Part shown: piece after piece, positions 26,203-39,485 of the stretch
How positions within the stretch are numbered: position 1 is the stretch's first letter
How the letters are laid out: each line of letters begins with the position of its first letter
Assembly (NCBI GenBank): GCA_009192285.1
Contig: WBVU01000017.1
Location: forward strand, 806,001-870,000
Reading direction: 5' to 3'
DNA: 64,000 bases
From: Morchella semilibera
Taxonomy: Eukaryota; Ascomycota; Pezizomycetes; Pezizales; Morchellaceae
Made by a program: the position numbers and the translations under genes
Notes under the pieces: generated by a model
The model's input: the letters and a program-made list of their open reading frames with translations, nothing else
Database searches by the model: none
Told to the model about the DNA's origin: nothing

Positions 26203-27422
26203 GGTGACGGCTTGTGACTGAGGAGATGGGAAGTTCGATGTTCACGAGCGAGGGCTTTTAATGAGTAACCAGTGTGGTTGAAAAATCAGCGGGAACACTA
26301 GGAGAGACAGCAGGCTTTCAGGCCGACAGTTGTACGGCCGCCGCTTAGCCGGTGGTGATAGGTATCCCGGAGAAGACGCGAGCTGGCCAGATCTTTACGA
26401 AGACCCGTGGGGTGGAGGGGGGCAGTATGGAGTGTACCGGGAGCTCTAAAAGAAAAGAAAAAAGTTATGCGTGGGGAGGATGGGTAAGGAAAGGATGCAG
26501 ACACGCGGAGGACACTCTCGCAACGCTGGTCGTTGGGATCCTGACCAGCTCATGTCTCACTTGTGTTACTGGGCAGCCTTCTTTACGCCACATACCCTGC
26601 AGACTGTATAGTTCACCATAAGGGTATATTAAGGTATGCATATTATCAATTCCTGGAGGGAAACCCAGTTAAATACCTGAGCCAAAAAGCGTCTAGCGCC
26701 TAATTAATGGTATTATTGCCACAATATTACATCACTCTCTATCAACAATGTTTGATTCTTAAGAAAGAAAAAGCAGCCTGTGGAAAGAGGGACATAACCT
26801 GCTGCTCCCTCAAAATCGTCATCCCATGATGTTCCCTGATGCAGATACTCGCTTAGAATCAATGAGTCTCTACATTATCTTTCATGTGATAGGTTTTCTC
26901 CTCCCAACCCCAAGCATGATTGTACTTAGATTCATAAACCTGTAACAGCAGCAGCAGCTCAGTGATTATGAATGATGAGCGCGGTCTATGACTATGAAAG
27001 TACCTAGAGTAAAGTACATATACCTAGTTGAATGAAATAGACATATAGGCAGATAAAGTCACTTGTTTCACGGATTCCCTTCCACAACTCGATACCATTG
27101 CTGCTTCACGCCTGGTCCATAACCCCTGCCTTTCACCGGTTACGGCTGTTACAGGAAGCTCGAATAGAGTAGAGTCCTGTTCATGCACGCTGCACCTTCC
27201 GGGAACGGGTTTCATCATACCTATCCTCTCTGGCATTAATCTGCCATCTTTTTCATTTTCTTGAAATCTTGGTTCCTCTTCGATCTACTTGAGGTCCTTC
27301 TTCTCTTCCCTCTTCCCTCTTCCCTTTCCCCTCAATCTCATCACTTCTCGTGGTTTCTCCCTCCGATTCACGAACGACACAACGGACTATACACATCTCT
27401 AAGAGAAAGATCCCAGAGAGAC
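26203..27422. other. Divergent intergenic region, DOA10 / repeat-protein gene
   Basis: The 1.2 kb between two divergently transcribed genes must hold both promoters. The last ~150 bases before 27423 are C/T-rich on the plus strand, as expected of a fungal 5' leader. A GCAGCAGCAGC run lies near 26945. No gene is recognised. Confidence 0.4.
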
Positions 27423-30400
27423 ATGGGTGTAGCAGACACTAAGCGGAGCGTCCGGGCTCCATCATCCCCCCCTTTGCGAACGGGCTCTGGCAGTTCCACC
27501 GCTCTGAATGTCTTTGCTAGGTAAGCCCCTCACAGTGATCTCCCTCGCAGTTGTCTGTTCGCATGGTCAACAACATGAAGCTTATCGTGAAACCGTTAGA
27601 ATCGTTGCTTGGTATCTCCTATATACTGTCCTTTTTGTCTGTCCTGATGTACCGACAAACGATTCGCCAACTATCTGTCATACTTCTCACACTGTTTCAA
27701 CGACATTACGACCGCATTTTGAACCTTATTATAACCAATACCTCGAGCCCTATGTCACTGAGTATTCTCCGTGGATTAAACAAACCAACGAGAGATACAT
27801 TGTTCCAACCTACGACAAAGTCACGGATTCTTACAACCATTATGCTGCTCCCCACGTCGCTACTACCCGAAACTTTGTTACGAACAAGTACGACAGTGCA
27901 GTAAAACCTAGTGTTAGCAAAATCTCTGCGGAGTCCAAGTATTATTACGACCAATATCTCTCTGCGCAAGTCGCCAAGGCTGTCGAGCTCTACGGCACCG
28001 CACAGCCTTTCATCGAGAGTTTTCAGAAGCAATTAGAGGGTGTTTATAGGAACATTGTTATCCCCGCGTATGAGAAAGCGCTCCCGCATGTAGTGATTGC
28101 CTACGAGAAAACAAAATACGTGGCTCTCACAATAGTGGCCCCTCTAGTCAGGGAAAATGGAGAGAAGGCTGTTTATTGGGGTATTGGCATTTGGAGCGAC
28201 GTTGTTCGCCCACAAGTTGGGAGAATTGGAGAACGCCTTGGTGGCGCTGGCAACGGGTAAGTCCTTAATTGGATTTTTATTTTTTCCTCGTTTTGTTTTA
28301 GAGGTTTGGGTCAAAAAGTCTTTTCTTTGGATGGGAAATACCATGATACCGTGTTGGGGGTGATTGGAGTGAGTATCACGAAAATATGAGAGACGAATTT
28401 ATGTAACAATTCTTGACACTGTGGTTGGTTATCGGCCGCCACATACACAAAAAAAATCCGAATATATGATTTTGGAGGGTTTAAAAAACAAAAGAAAAAA
28501 AAACACCTTCCCCTCCTACTCCATTTATGTGATCCTTGCCGTGTATGTGTTGTTCGGAATTTCAAGGCTAACTTGAAAAATCTTGTTGCAGAACACCTGC
28601 AGTGTCCGTGCCCGGTTCTCTTTTCTCTTCTTTGACGAACCCTGATGCATCCAAAGCCGCCGAGGCATCTTCAGTGTCCTTGGACTCAATTATTTTATCC
28701 GCATCTACAAAAGCCGCATCAGCTAGGTCATCTGCACCATCGAGTGCATCTCAAGAGAAACAGGCATCTGCAGATCACGCTAAAAAACTTTCTCTTGACG
28801 AGGTTCGTGTGCTAGTTGAAGAAGACCTTTCCCGATACACACAGAGGTTCAAAGATTCGGCTGCAAAGACATCGAGCGATCTTAATGCGCAGATTGATGA
28901 AATCTCGATCAAGGGCAAGGGGAAGAAGGCCTCATATGCGGCGAAACAAATTGTTGCCCTCCAGAAGCTAGTAGAGAAGGAATTTAATAACATTAAGAAG
29001 GCGACTATTAAGCTCGCGTCTAGGTTGACCCCGGAGAGTAGCGCCGAGGAGACACAAGCTGCCTTGGACACTCTTGTTACTTCAACCAAAGAGGCTGGCC
29101 TCAAGATCCGTGACAAAGCCCAGGGGCAGCGCGTTGAATCTCAGAACCATCTTTCATCAATCTATGATGATGTCGCAGCCGCTGCCGATAATCACCTCCA
29201 GGTCCTCGACTCAGTGCGGGATTTGTCGATGCAAGAACTTGGGATGAAGTGGGCATGGATGGACCACGTTTCGTACAAAGAGTGGCGGCGATATCACGCA
29301 CTGAAGGACGATTTTGAAGCCCTAAAGAAGGAAATCATAGCTTCTGCGCAAAAAAATAAGCAACTCATTGAAGTAACAAGGTGGGTCGAGGGGGAATGGG
29401 AGGGGAAGGCGACCAATATCGCGAAACATGCTGCTGAAGAGCTGCAGAGATTGAAGAAGGTTTGTAAGCGGAAAATTGAGCTGGCCGATTCGTCAGACGA
29501 CTTCTCAGACCCAATCGTACCCGTTATTGTAGAAAAGACTGGACAGCATGTATTGGAGAAAGTGGAGGAGGTAAAGGAGGTAATTATCCGGAAGTAAAAG
29601 AGAAAGGAGCTCTGAAGAATGCTGCTGACAAAGTCTCGGCTGCTGCCGTTCACGGAAAAGTCCGTTACTGGGAGCGTTGCCAGCGTCGCTAGCGGAAAAG
29701 TGGAAAGCGCTACAAGTGTAATCTCAGAAAAGGTAGAGTACATCGGGTATCGGTGCAGATCACGATTGGTGCACCGCTGATGAGCCTGCAGATCTATAAC
29801 ACTCAGCCGAATGCTTTTGAAAAAACGGCCACTGCTATTGGAAATGCGATCCCCGGAAAAGAAGAATCTACCCCATTGGCTACTGTAGTTAAAGCGCATG
29901 TTCCCGGTGGCGTTTATGCCGGTTATGTAGGGGCTTCCAGAGTTGAATATGAGCTTGATCCCGAAGAAGAAACCCTCAGCGAAAAAGTAAGCAACATCAT
30001 CGACGCCGCTAGCGATAAGTTGTCCGATGCCTCTCGCGCCGTTTCCGAAGCTTTGGTCGGCACAACCACGACCCAAGGTGCTGGAGAGAAATACGCGTCT
30101 ATCGCTAGTGAAAAGTACGACTCTGCTCTCAGTGCTGCCTCGAGCGTCCTCTACGGGACCCCACAACCAGCAGGCGAATCAATTGTTAATATTGCAACGG
30201 ACAAGTACTCTGCAGCTGTCGCAGCTGCCAGCAGTGTAATCTATGGGACGCCCACGCCCAGAATAGAGTTGCTTGCATCTCAGGCGCAAGCAGCCTACGA
30301 AAGATCACAAAAGGTTGCTAAAGATGAGTATCGTAAGGCAATGCGTAGAGTGGCTACAATGGTTCATCCTGAGGATTTGCCGCATAAGGACTCTGCTGCA

Positions 30401-31903
30401 TCTGCTGCGAAGGAAGCCTATAACCAGGCTTTAACAGTTGCTCAATCCCAGTACACAAGTCTCCTCAATGAAGCATCAAAGGTTCAAAGTCGATTTGACA
30501 GTGCATCTAGAGTGGCGCAAGCAAGTTATAATTCTGCTCTTAGCGCTGCAAGCACTGCAGTTTATGGAACCCCACAACCCGCCTCGGAAAGCATTTTAAG
30601 TGTTGCCAAGGAGAAGTACCAGCAAGCTTTGAAGGAGGCTCAGATCACATATGATAGTTGGTACAACGTTGCGTCTACGGCAGTTTCACGTAGGTTACGC
30701 CCCCCTTGAGTAGGGTGATTCCTTGAGACTGACAAGAACTCTACAGCTCCTCCTACCCCAACGTTTGAAATAATTTCATCTAGGCTCTCACAAAGCGCCG
30801 AGAGTGTAGCCAGTGCTGCTTCTTCAGTAGTATACGGTACTCCACAGCCTTTGACTGAATCAGTTGCATCAGTCGCTGGAGAGTATGCTTCGGCCGTCAC
30901 TGATTCGGCCGAAGAGCGCCTCGAGTCAGTCAAGGCCTTCGTTTCTGAGCTTATCTCTGGAAAAGAACCAGCATACACCGAGAGTGTAATGAGCAGATTC
31001 TCGTCGCTTATGTACGGAACCGATGCGCCCATTCTCTCTCGAGCCACATCAGCCGCCGGCAGTGCCTACGACTCTGCCTCCAGCATCATCTCCGACAGCT
31101 ATGGGTCCGCCTCCAGCTTCGCTTCCGACAACTTCGAGACCGCCACCAGCGCAGTCGGCAGCATGATGACCCCGCCTCCCGCCCTCGAAAGCATAATCTC
31201 CGCCGCAAACTCTCAAGCCCACGCCGCCATCTCCGCCGCCAGTGAGCAAGTCTACGGAACTACACAAGGCACCGCCGAAAGCGTCACCAGCGTCCTCGGC
31301 GAAGCCTACGAAAGCGCTGCCTCGCAAATCTCCGAAGCTATCTACGGCCGGCAAACCGGTGCCTTTGAGTCCGCAACGCTACGCATGCAGGAGGCCGCCG
31401 AGTCCGCACAACGCGCCATTTCAGAGGCCGTCTATGGGACTTCTAAGGGGACTTTCGAGTCCGCCACCAGCGCCTTTGCCGAGAGCGCCAACACGGCCAC
31501 GTCGGTGCTTGGCGAGAATCTTGCCGCTGCAACAGAGGCCATGGTGGAGGGACTGGGTGCGGCGGGGTCGGCGATTGGTGAGAGCTATGAGCAGGCGCAG
31601 GCGAGGATCTCTGAGGTGATATATGGGCCGCAGCAAGGGGTAGTTGAGAGTGCGCAGAGTAGGGTCTCTGAGGCGGTGGAGAGCGCGAAGAGTTCGCTGT
31701 CGGAGGTTGTCTTTGGGATGCAGACGGGATATGTCGAGCAAGCGGCTAGCTCGTTGTCGGAGGTGGTTTATGGGACTCAGACTGGATATGCTGAGAAGGC
31801 GGCGAGCTCGGTGGCGTCTGCAGCTTCAGTCGTTGATGAGACAGTACAGAGCGCAACAGAGAAGGTGAAGGGGGCGTATTCAACCATAAAGGATGAGCTA
31901 TGA
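27423..31903 (+). CDS. Long Ala/Ser-rich amphipathic repeat protein, function unknown
   Basis: The six-exon model is 27423-27520, 27600-28256, 28592-29579, 29634-29732, 29792-30689 and 30747-31903. All phases fit, giving 1298 residues. The second and last introns have standard signals; the short ones at 29580-29633 (54 bp) and 29733-29791 (59 bp) are less certain. After a Ser/Pro-rich start comes one hydrophobic stretch (IVAWYLLYTVLFV, about residues 34-46). Next is a Tyr-rich section (YYNQYLEPYV), then a Lys/Glu coiled coil. The last ~600 residues are repeats built on YGTPQPxxES followed by SxAxxxYxxAxxxA, spaced roughly 40-55 residues apart. Such periodic Ala-rich helices recall apolipoprotein-, perilipin- or LEA-like lipid-binding helices. 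That is an inference from appearance only. Similar proteins exist in other filamentous fungi as far as I recall, but no function is claimed. Confidence 0.75.
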
Positions 31904-34900
31904 AAAAATATGTGAAGGGCGGCGAAAATGAGAGTTTATGCTGATACGAACGTTCATTATGGATAATGGGATCTGGGTGTGTTATTTTTTTTTTCTATTT
32001 GATTTCCTAGGTGCCGCTCCTTCTACGTATACCCTTTCCTCCTCTCTTTTCTATTTTTTCTTTCTATTCTTTGAACATGTTTTTTTCTTCTTCTTTCTCT
32101 CCCTTTTCTTTGTGTAGGGTACTTTTCAAACTATCCTGCAGGTGGTGCGGGTTTAGGGTTAATGCGGCCGGGCGGACATCAAACGGGGATTCAAATGGGG
32201 GTCTGTTTTTCTACCACTTCTTAACTCGACTATTTCCTTTGTGTATTCTACATCATACAATGTAGTCAACTTAGTCTTCAACTTAGTCCTTTGTAGGTAT
32301 GTACCTTTTACTATCTGGATAACACAACATATCCGAACAGAACAGAATAGTAGAAGACCCGTATTAGGAAACTGCCGCTACTATAAATAGTAGCAGCGTC
32401 GTGTGATCTAGCTGGATGCGGTTAATAAGCATAGTAATATCGGCAGAATTGGTTGGTATGGTGATTGTGGTGTAACGGATGTGTGATGTGAGGGGAGTGT
32501 TGGAGTATGAGGCACGAGGAGGGAGGGGGGGAGATGAGCTTGGGGTGGGTGGTGGGGTAGGTACGCACGCGGATGGGGCCCCAAGCACCCCCATATCCCC
32601 ACTTCCTCGAGCTCACCCCGGCCCCCTCACCCCCTCACCCCCTTCTCCTTGAGCTCATCCCTCATCTTCTCAGAGGATCATCTCATTCCCTGGGGATGGA
32701 TGGGCAAAGCTGGGGATTTTGGGGCGAGGGACACGATGTCGTAGTGGCGTGTTAGCTATAGGCTTACAATACATTTGGAGGGGGGGGGACACAATTACAT
32801 GTATGTACCCACCCCACTACACCATTCATGTACTTTGGGTGTAGGGGTAAGTGAGAAGACACCAAGGTTGTGTGAAGGGTGCCTTCTCACATACCCCTAT
32901 AGCTATAGACACCCGAAGTACATGTACCACTCTTCCCTTTCCATACTGCAGTGTATACTACATGTAGTCGTACGCATGCCCCTTGGAAATTTGGGGGGGG
33001 GGGGGGTGGTATTTGGAGGCGTGCACAGTGCGGTGGTGATAGCGGCTTTGGCACATGATAGTATTATATTTACATGCAGCTCAATTCTAAAAACGTGTAT
33101 TTTAGAGATCGAGCCCGTGTCTTTCTCAACACATGTAGCACGCACACGACGGGTGTGGGTCATAACTCGTCACTCGGATGTCCCCTTCGCAATTTAGAGC
33201 GGCGAAGGGGGGACATGTGTCCCGGGCACAGGCGGCGGCGATATGACCCACTATAGGTATACATATTACAACACTCCCTACATACCTGCTCACTTACACG
33301 AGGGGGGGATGGCTTCAATTAATTCATGGTAGATCAGATCCTGCACTTTCCGCCGCAGATCTATATTCCGGGGAAATCACATGCTACATACAACCCCCCC
33401 TCCCACACGCGCACTCCGAGTGATGTCTCGTGACTACATACACGAGCTCCTGCTGCTCACGCCCCATCACTCGTCGAGCGTATTCGCAACCCGCCCGTAA
33501 AAAGCAAAAATAGAGAGAAGGGAAAAAAAACGGTTAGTGGGCTTTAATCATCATGCCAGATCGGCCTCTCCTTTGCGATTACCATCGCCACAGTGAGTTG
33601 GCGCGAAATGAAATGAAACCCATTGGGGCAGGGCTTTGGGGGGGATCTTGGGTTGATCGGTCGGTTGCATCTGGATGGGGGGGATCTGGACCGTATTTGG
33701 GAGAAAGTGCAGCGATCTGGTGCAGTGGAGGTTGTGTGGTTTGTTGTTGTTGCTCTGCTCTACATAGGCGCTGGGTATGGATGATGGGTGGATAGGGCTT
33801 GACATTGATAGACTTGAACTACCTATTGATTGACAAGCGCTACTTTCGGGCCCTGCCTCTTGTAAGTTGTAACCCAACCAGCAAGCGACCAGAGAGAGAG
33901 AGAGATAGGCGCAGGGCTAGCTAACCTGGACGGACTAGACCACTAGGAGTAGTCTGGCACACGCACAGGCACAAAATCTAAGTCAGCGCTCCCTCTGAGG
34001 CATGTGAAGAGTGATTTTACAGCTTCGCCTGTTAGGATGTGAAGAATATACGGGGGAGCGGAGGTCGGTCTTGAGTCCGGATATTACTTTTTTTTTTTTT
34101 TTTTTTTGTATCTTTGCGGGGTAGCTATGGTGCTAAAGTAGCTGTAGGTACTCCATACATATCTCTAGAGTAGACTAGAGTACATACTGTGCCGTAGGTC
34201 TTGCGGGGAGAGGTCTTTTTCCTCACTTTCCCTCAGGCTCACTCTCTCTCAGACAGTTTTTCCGAACCGTAGGTTTTTTGTTTTTTGCGCTGTTTTGTGG
34301 TTGGCTGTGTATGTGGCTATGCCCGGGTTGGGCTGGTTGGAAGTTGGAACCTAAAGGGAGATCGTCGGAACTCGGGTTCGGGAAAACCTCGCTTAGTCAA
34401 TTGGCCGTCATTTCACGAAGCGATTTTTCCCGGTTTTTTTTCTTCCCGTTGATCCAGACGTTATGAAAAAAACGAAAACACATAAGCCGACTGTACCTTA
34501 GACAAGGAATGGCAGTGAGGTGATGTACCGCTGTACGGTACATAGGGGAAAGCCTGGAAGGGGGGGGGGGGTGAGTGAGGATATGTTGCCCGCACCTGGA
34601 CCTGGCTGAACCTTGGAGGTCCTGAACCTGAATCTTGCTATATGAATCTAGGGGGATTTTATCCAGAGCTAGGAAAAGAAAACATCCCATAGAAGATACG
34701 TAGGTACAATATTGGTTGTAGCCGGCACTACTCCTACTTACTACTACTACTACTACATACTCTCTCTATCTATCTCTATCTATCTCGACCCTTTCTTGTC
34801 CTGCTTGTTATTCTGTGCTTTCTCTCCTGTTTTTGACATCCATCCCGGATAGTTTGGCTTTTTCCTTAGTTCCCGCCATCAAAGGAGTGAAAGAAAAAAA

Positions 34901-35283
34901 AAAAAAAACGGAGCACACGAGATCCCGCCGTCTCCCATCACCACCACCATCCACACCACCATCCACACCACCATCCATCACAATTAACTGCACTCCACAT
35001 TATTAACCCTTTCCCTTTTTTTCCTTCCCTTCACCCCCCCCTTCACCTTCCCCCACGACCCCCCCACACATACGACTGAGCAAAAGACACTCCACTTTTC
35101 TATTTCCCATCTACCTTACTACTACTATCTACTACTTCACTACAGCAGCGGGTTATTTCCATTGTGCTCTAACTGTGCTTGATATCGGAGAGGGCAAAAA
35201 AAAAAAAAGTTAACGTCACCACAGCACGCGATCTGATTCGTTCCGTGGATGCACCTCCGCAAGTAGACAGACAAAAAAAAATC
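31904..35283. other. Intergenic, repeat-containing
   Basis: The start is T-rich and probably the 3' UTR of the repeat-protein gene. No gene is seen after that. It contains a foldback element at 32827-32936, a G-run near 32992-33006, motif copies at 33157-33178, 33417-33433 and 33464-33475, and simple repeats at 34736-34785 (TAC, then CTAT) and 34940-34980 (CACCATCCA). The part just upstream of MDM34 is C/T-rich with poly-A runs and probably holds its promoter. Confidence 0.45.
32827..32936. mobile_element. Foldback element with ~40-bp arms
   Basis: The arms begin CATGTACTTTGGGTGT at 32827 and end ACACCCGAAGTACATG at 32934. They remain complementary inward through AGGGGTAAGTGAGAAGACACC-like sequence, except for an ~8-base insertion in the right arm. 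There is a short GT-rich middle and no coding. The inner core TGTAGGGGTAAGT is shared with the hairpin at 6013-6067, which suggests a family of small foldback elements. Confidence 0.7.
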
Positions 35284-37187
35284 ATGGCATTCAACTTCAA
35301 CTGGACGCCGCTGACCACGTCCAGCACGACGTCGTCGGCCTTCTACACGCACGCGAAGTCGCTACTTACGGCCGCTCTCAACAAGTCGCAGAAGCCACCC
35401 ATCATCGTCGATGACATCTTTGTCGAGGAGCTAAATCTGGGGCAGAGCGCGCCGGATTTGGAGATACTGGAGATTGGGGATCTGGCCGAGGATCGCTTTA
35501 GGGGCATCTTTAGGATGAGCTATGAGGGGGATGCGTCGCTGACGCTGAAGACGAAGGTTCAGGTATGTTGGTGCTGCTACTTCCGATACCTCCCGTAGGA
35601 GCTGTGGGCTGCTCTCCCCTGGTGGGGGTGCCTGATGCCTACAGCTTTGCTTTACCTACCATGACCTGCTATGCCTTGATGCGTGACAGGGTTGCTGCTC
35701 TTTCAGCGAGCCGGCTATATTGGCTGTTCCTTACCTACTATATCACCTACGTCACGCCGGCAGTACTGCTTGCTTGCTGCATGTTTATTTCCGACCAATA
35801 CTGACCATCGTTACCCCCCCTGCAGGCAAACCCACTAAACACCTACCTCTCCACCACACCGTCCTTCACCTCACCTACGCCCCTCGCCGCCTCCGCCCCG
35901 CTAACGATCCCGCTCCAGATCACGCTCTCCGATTTCCGCCTGTCGGGCTTCATCATCCTCGTCTTCTCAAAGGCAAAAGGCATCACCCTCGTCTTCCGCA
36001 ATGACCCCCTAGAATCACTAAAGGTCTCGTCGACCTTCGACTCAATACCCTTCATCAAGGACTACCTCCAGAAGGAGATCGAGCGCCAAGTTCGTGGCCT
36101 CTTCCAGGAAGAGCTCCCCGTCGCCGTTCATCGCCTCTCCCTCCGCCTCTGGAATCCCGAATATGCTGCCTCCCTCGGCCTCGACGCTCCCGTATCTAAC
36201 CCCAACGAGGGGGCCTCCACCGCCGAGGAAGACGAGGAGACCGCAGCCGCATTCGGAATAAACCCCTTACTCTCACCCACAGACTCGGAATCCGACTCAC
36301 CGTCCATATCATTCTCGGAGAAGAACTTAGCAATGCTCAAGACGCTTAGCTGCTCGCAGAAGACACTGTCAGTCGGTACCCCCTCCATCCCAGACGTAGT
36401 ATTCCGCGCCTGGGCCTCCGGAAACGGCTCTGCGGCCCTTGGCGGCGACAAGACCCCCGCGTCCCTGGAACCCCCAGGAACCCCACTCAGCGGCGCAAGC
36501 AGCACCTACACGTTCTCGGAAAATGGAGACGCTGTAAGCACGACGGGAAGCTCGTCGTCGCGGCCCAGCACGCACCACACCAGCAGCTCGTCGTCGCTCG
36601 CGGGCGCCGCGGGCCGCACGCGCGGAAAGCGGAGAAAGCACAGAGTTGTAAACCTACGCTCCTCGCAGCCGGCCACACAGCTGTCAGAGGAGACGCCACC
36701 GCCGCCGCCACAGCCGGTGGTTACGGAGAAGGAGCCGTCAACGCAGGACGAGGTGGCGCCGAGGCGCAGCGGCGTGAGGTTTATTGATCCGGTTGCGGGG
36801 CCGGTAACGCCAACGCAGGGGCAAGGACAGCAAGCGACGGTACCGGTGACACTGGTGGTCCCGCCGTCGCCCACGTCGTCGGTGGCTACAGAGAACATAA
36901 CGTACCCCCCCGCAGCCGCTACAACAGCAGCAGCTGCTGCCATAGCTACGTCAGCGGCGGCGGACAGTCAGTCGAGGTCGGAGAAGAGGCCGCAATTGAG
37001 AGCGGGGGCGGCGCATGGGAGCGGGATACTAGAGAAGGCGTTCTTGATGAAGCTAGCGGGGGAGATGCAGCGGCGGCTGGAGGAAGAGCGGAAGAGGAGG
37101 GGAGAGGGCGCCGATATGTGGCATGTTGAAAGGGAGCTGAGGGAGTTGGGCAGGGAGAGGGAGGCGCCGCCAGCTTATGGGATGTAG
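35284..37187 (+). CDS. MDM34: Mdm34, ERMES complex subunit
   Basis: Mdm34 is an outer mitochondrial membrane subunit of ERMES, the tether joining ER and mitochondria that supports phospholipid exchange and mitochondrial shape. The model is exon 1 at 35284-35562 and exon 2 at 35826-37187. The 263-bp intron (GTATGT..GCAG) is phase 0, giving 546 residues. The start MAFNFNW is the family's hallmark N-terminus. The SMP lipid-binding domain covers residues 1 to about 195 and includes [55 protein letters not shown] and [11 protein letters not shown]. After it come an acidic stretch, a Ser/Thr-rich low-complexity region with a basic patch ([14 protein letters not shown]), and a charged C-terminal helix. 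Length and architecture match filamentous ascomycete Mdm34. The ATG context (AAATCATGG) is favourable. Identification is very strong. Confidence 0.95.
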
Positions 37188-39485
37188 TGTAGCGGGTAGC
37201 TTTTTTCTTTTTCTTTAGTCTTTCTTTTGTTTATTTAGAGTGATTTTTTCTTTATGCAAGCGCCGCATTTTGCCTTTTTTGCTTTTTTTCTTTTCTTTTG
37301 AGGCAGGAATGAAGCTGGCCAGAGCAGATCGCAGACAAGCGCTGTCGAGATCGTTGCTGGCGAGCTTTGGCTTGGATGTGTAGGTGGCGGTAAGCTTACA
37401 GATTCATTGTTTTGCTTACGCTTCTATACTATAATCCCCGGCTGGTCATTGTTTTGTAGTTTTTCCCATTGCTTTTCAATGTTTTTTTTCCGTCTCTTCT
37501 CTCTTCTCTCTATTTCCATCTCTCTTCTCTTGTCTCTTATTTCCTTTTTTTTCCCTCTCTCGTATCCATATCGTATCCATGCCGCCACGGTGGCAAGTAC
37601 TCTTACTCTCTCCACTCGTTGGTTGCTTTTGGTCCCCTTAATTTGGTCATTTCCCTTTCTTACTTCTAGAGGTCGTGGGTTAGGTGGGTGGGGAAGGGGG
37701 GTAGGTGGGTGCGTTTTCATATCCTGGGTTATTTCTTTTGCTTGCGCAGGCTGGTTGGGAAAAGTTCTTTTTTTTTTTTAGCATCTTGGTTTTGGTAAGA
37801 GGGGAGGAGGGTGGAGAGGCGGCCCGAGGGTGGGGGGCGGCGGTTAGATGTAGAGTGTTGGTATGTACTTTACATGTATGTAGGCCAGTAGATACATGTA
37901 GTTTAGGTGGTCACCAGGTACATACTTGCTTAGACGGGTGTACGTGTGTTATTGAAGAATGGCTGAAGCATCTACCTCCGACCCTCTAGTCGTGGGGTAA
38001 CGTACTCTACAAGTCGTGCGAGCGAGTGAGGACCTATGATCCGACCCGACCCGAGGCGGCACTCTACTATACTCTACCCGGGCTGGCGTAGTATGGAGGG
38101 GGGGGACATAAACCGTCTATCTATGCCCGTGAGTCTCAACCCTCGCTTTTCGCCCAACACGGGCTCACTCATGGACTATCACTCGGCGGTTGGTCTTGTC
38201 TTGGCGCCCCGGGGGGTGCTGTGGTGGGCTGTGTTGGGTAGGGAGGGAGGGGATGGGGGTCTGCTTGGTGCAATGTGTCGCGGTACCAAGTAGGCGATCG
38301 GGTGGGCGTGTACTTACTCTGCCCGCTGGGGAGCGGTGGCCATCTGTTTCACAGGGGGAGGGGGGGGGGTCCTAAGGGGCTGGGCTGGGGGATGTACATG
38401 TGTGTGTGCACAGGATCCTCTCGTGCCCAGTCGGTACTTATCTAGTGCGGGTACAGTGGCTTTGTGAGCCTTAAGTGCCGCGCTGCTTGTGGCGCGGTGG
38501 GGTGGAGAGGTCACGGCTGGCTCTTGTCGGGGCAGGGTTACTACATACATGTATATAAGGTTTGGTTTGGGCAGGTTAGGTTATAGCGAGGGGACTGCCA
38601 GGTGGCTCGGATGACCGGGGCTTAGTTCCTGCCGGTGCGGTGTTTTTTGTTTTCTTTTCCTCTCTTCCCCTCGCCTACAGCTCTGCTCCCCGCCGTCGCC
38701 ATTGCACGGATCGGTTGGTGCTCCCCGCTGGGGTGGGGGATGGGATGGGGCTTGTGCTCCGGTTGGGATTATTAACTTGCGGCCGGGGCTGGCTCAGTAG
38801 GGGACAGCGTTTCAACCGTGGGTGGGATACTTATGGAGAGATTTTGGAACAGAGTTTTCGACGGAGCAGGACCCACACCAGAACAGGGCTATAAGCCCCC
38901 CATAAGGGGGGGTCACGCTACCATAGGACTATGTACTGAATCTAGTGATGGATGCTGAGTGGGGGAGGAGTACTGCCGTATTCGGGCGTAAGTGCTGGCG
39001 CGAATGCCGTAGTGGTTCCGCCCTGCTTTTTGGTACTGTCCAGTAGTATTCATGGGGTATACATGTTGGCGTGGGACGGCGGGCATGTCACCTATATGAC
39101 CGCCTGTCACACCTTGATATGTATTGTGGGTGGATGTTCATTCACTAGGATACCTCATGTACCGGCCTGTATGGGGTACTTACATAGTGATTTGAGAACA
39201 GCTATGTACGTTTGGAGGACAGTTCAGGGGAGAGCAGCCTAATTGAACCCTTCAGCTTGCAGCTTTACTAAACGGATGGGAATGTCAAATGTGCTGGAGA
39301 GATTCGATCGGGCCTTCTCCATCATGCACCTCCTGTGAAGCCTTCCACAGCATTACGGCGGAGGATCTCTAGAAGGGCCAAAGAGTGGTGCCCTTACAGA
39401 GCGGGAGGTTACCCTGATAGAAGAGTACCCCGTCAGCCAACATTGAAGCTCGGCTTAACATTTCCCGTCCCGTCATTGCAGACAA
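37188..39485. other. Intergenic, MDM34 3' side
   Basis: The T-rich 3' UTR of MDM34 is followed by G-rich intergenic sequence without a recognisable gene. One copy of the GTCATGGACTATCACTCG-like motif lies at 38168-38186. A decayed TA-type element lies at about 38905-39039. Confidence 0.4.
38905..39039. mobile_element. Decayed copy of TACAGTA/TACTGTA MITE family
   Basis: The right end (CCGTAGTGGTTCCGCCC..TTTTTGGTACTG) and an internal ACCATAGGACTA block match the copies at 45897-46067 and 62179-62350. The left end is not preserved, and no TA flank remains on the right. Confidence 0.6.

Noticed and set aside
27508-28260. Reading 27508-28260 as a stand-alone gene starting at 27508
   Set aside because: The first ~30 codons fall in an intron. 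Splicing 27520 to 27600 joins a better N-terminus and the frame continues into 28592.
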